Shown here: piece by piece, positions 15,485 to 16,464 of the stretch
Position numbering within the stretch: position 1 is the stretch's first letter
Layout: every line of letters begins with the position of its first letter
Source: CAZRZN01 sp964604565
GTDB taxonomy: Bacteria > Pseudomonadota > Alphaproteobacteria > Rhodobacterales > Rhodobacteraceae
Length of the DNA stretch: 16,464 nucleotides
Reading direction: 5' to 3'
Assembly: GCA_964604565.1 (NCBI GenBank)
Contig: CAZRZN010000075.1
Coordinates: 1 to 16,464, forward strand
The notes under the pieces: model-generated
The model's database searches: none
What the model was told of the DNA's origin: nothing
What the model saw: only the letters and a program-made list of their open reading frames with translations
Position numbers and translations under genes: made by a program

Positions 15485-16464
15485 TCAGACCTCGGTCAGG
15501 TCACGGGGCAGGGTGTTCATCATCTCATGCCCGGTTTCAGTGATCAAAAGCTGGTTTTCGACGATCATTCCGCCAAGGCCATTGATGTACCACGGACATT
15601 CGAACGCCATGACCATGCCCGGTTCGAAGACCACCTCGGCATCCGCCGAGATGAAGGGCCATTCCTCGCTGCCAAGGCCCGCACCCAGCCCGTGTCCGAA
15701 ATGGCCGCGTGTGTAGCCGGGAAATCCGGCCTTGCGAATGGCGTCGTTTGTTGCGCGGTGCACCTCGGACAAGGGCACGCCGGGGCGCAGCAGGTCCGAT
15801 CCGGCGGCAAACCCCTGCAAGAGCGCATCGAAAAGCCGGGCCTGAAGATCACTTGCCCTGCCCAGCACAAAGGTTCGTCCACTGTCGGACGTGTATCCAC
15901 CGACAATACAGCCGACATCCACCTTGACGAGATCGCCCGCCCGGGCGGCCGCATTTCCGCCCCACGGGTCCGGTCCGACAGAGATGTATTCCCATGCGCT
16001 GCCGAGCGCGGCCCTGTCAGGGTGGGCATGGATCGCACGGGCCCATTCTGCAGCAAGGTCATTGCGCGTCACGCCGATGCCGATGGCATCGCGAACGGCG
16101 GAAATGCCGCTTTCGGCAATCGTGACCGCCTGACGCAGATTGCTGATTTCGCCCAGCGATTTGACCATCTTCAATCTGGCCAGGGTGGGGCTGGCATCCA
16201 CGAGTTCGATGCCGGAGAATGCGGCTTTCAGCGCCGCGAAATCGTGCACCGAGACAGCGGCGGCCTCGAACCCGATGCGCCCGTCCCGCAGGCCCTTTTC
16301 CGACAACGCATCCCGGATGTGACCGTAGCAAACCCCCGGATCGAAGGTCGTCGGGCGGCTGAACTGCTCGGCGCGCCCTTGGTCCTGCCACGCCGATTGG
16401 ATCAATTGCGGGGGGGACAGTGAGGGATCGGTCTCCGACAAGGTTGTCGTTTCGACCCAGATGG
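15485..16464 (-). CDS. M24 family metallopeptidase (Xaa-Pro aminopeptidase/prolidase-like), 5' end outside window
   Basis: The visible product is the C-terminal part of a creatinase/prolidase-fold enzyme. Its reading frame runs off the right edge; the TTG at 16441 is not a convincing start because the frame continues upstream with a creatinase-N-like WVETTT stretch. Counting from that TTG, the five metal ligands of M24 enzymes are present: D175 (VKVDVG), D186 (SDSGRT), H250 (FGHGLG), E281 (FECPWY) and E295 (VENQLL). Two metal ions activate a water that cleaves a C-N bond, usually an X-Pro peptide bond. The histidine normally found in HEWP near the active site is replaced by glutamate here (SEEWP, E259-E260), with a small insertion between HGLG and this motif. 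The enzyme may therefore act on a compound other than a plain X-Pro peptide. It converges on the TRAP operon and probably processes an imported substrate, though its own promoter lies outside the window. Confidence 0.87.
   Translation of the reverse strand, partial: IWVETTTLSETDPSLSPPQLIQSAWQDQGRAEQFSRPTTFDPGVCYGHIRDALSEKGLRDGRIGFEAAAVSVHDFAALKAAFSGIELVDASPTLARLKMVKSLGEISNLRQAVTIAESGISAVRDAIGIGVTRNDLAAEWARAIHAHPDRAALGSAWEYISVGPDPWGGNAAARAGDLVKVDVGCIVGGYTSDSGRTFVLGRASDLQARLFDALLQGFAAGSDLLRPGVPLSEVHRATNDAIRKAGFPGYTRGHFGHGLGAGLGSEEWPFISADAEVVFEPGMVMAFECPWYINGLGGMIVENQLLITETGHEMMNTLPRDLTEV

Noticed and set aside
12564..16464. An ectoine/hydroxyectoine utilisation cluster (TRAP plus M24 hydrolase plus racemase-like protein plus GntR)
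   Set aside because: The gene mix is reminiscent, but the M24 sequence around the active site does not look like ectoine hydrolase, the TRAP binding protein does not look like UehA, and the companion enzymes of that pathway are absent from the window.
15485..16464. Identification of the M24 protein as the DMSP lyase DddP
   Set aside because: Only the acidic residue before EWP is shared; the metal-ligand region VKVDVG...SDSGRT is prolidase-like and differs from DddP.
1..16464. tRNA genes, CRISPR arrays or complete insertion sequences
   Set aside because: No cloverleaf with a GTTCRA-type T-loop in a non-coding stretch, no spaced direct repeats and no recognisable transposase were found by eye.

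Overview
The window looks like chromosomal DNA of a G+C-rich alphaproteobacterium. A Rhodobacterales/Roseobacter-type organism is the best guess. The guess rests on the protein families (a Tat-exported polyamine-type ABC system, a TRAP transporter, a GntR/FCD regulator) and the codon style; no rRNA or other marker gene is present to confirm it. I see no tRNA, rRNA, CRISPR array, complete insertion sequence or phage gene.

Left part (1-5908): a loosely packed region. It holds a YaeQ-family gene (361-906), a 791-base stretch without a recognisable gene, an exported alpha/beta hydrolase of the DUF900 type (1698-2753), a degraded minus-strand remnant of an alginate-export-type outer-membrane beta-barrel (about 2790-3445), and a membrane-anchored alpha/beta hydrolase of the Abhydrolase_9 type on the minus strand (3802-5463). 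A further 445 bases hold no recognisable gene. The long gaps and the decayed porin suggest past gene loss or rearrangement.

Middle part (5909-12381): a compact two-way locus. A GntR/FCD repressor-like gene and a GNAT acetyltransferase, overlapping by 4 bases, are read leftward. A five-gene transport operon is read rightward: ATPase, Tat-dependent binding protein, two permeases, and an Asp/Glu/hydantoin racemase that overlaps the last permease by 4 bases. The divergent region between them carries a perfect TTGTATACAA palindrome, the best operator candidate for the GntR protein. Two tandem hairpins follow the binding-protein gene, and a terminator-like stem follows the racemase.

Right part (12382-16464): a TRAP transporter operon (binding protein, small permease, large permease) converges on a minus-strand M24 metallopeptidase whose 5' end lies outside the window. 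Between the TRAP binding-protein and small-permease genes is a perfect 12-bp stem whose loop contains a strong Shine-Dalgarno sequence; the small permease lacks an obvious start codon.

My inference is that the middle and right parts are a nutrient-scavenging locus for an amino-acid-derived or otherwise carboxylated nitrogen compound. It would have two mechanistically different uptake systems, a racemase to correct stereochemistry, a C-N-cleaving M24 enzyme, a possible acetylating enzyme and a ligand-sensing regulator. The substrate cannot be named from sequence alone.
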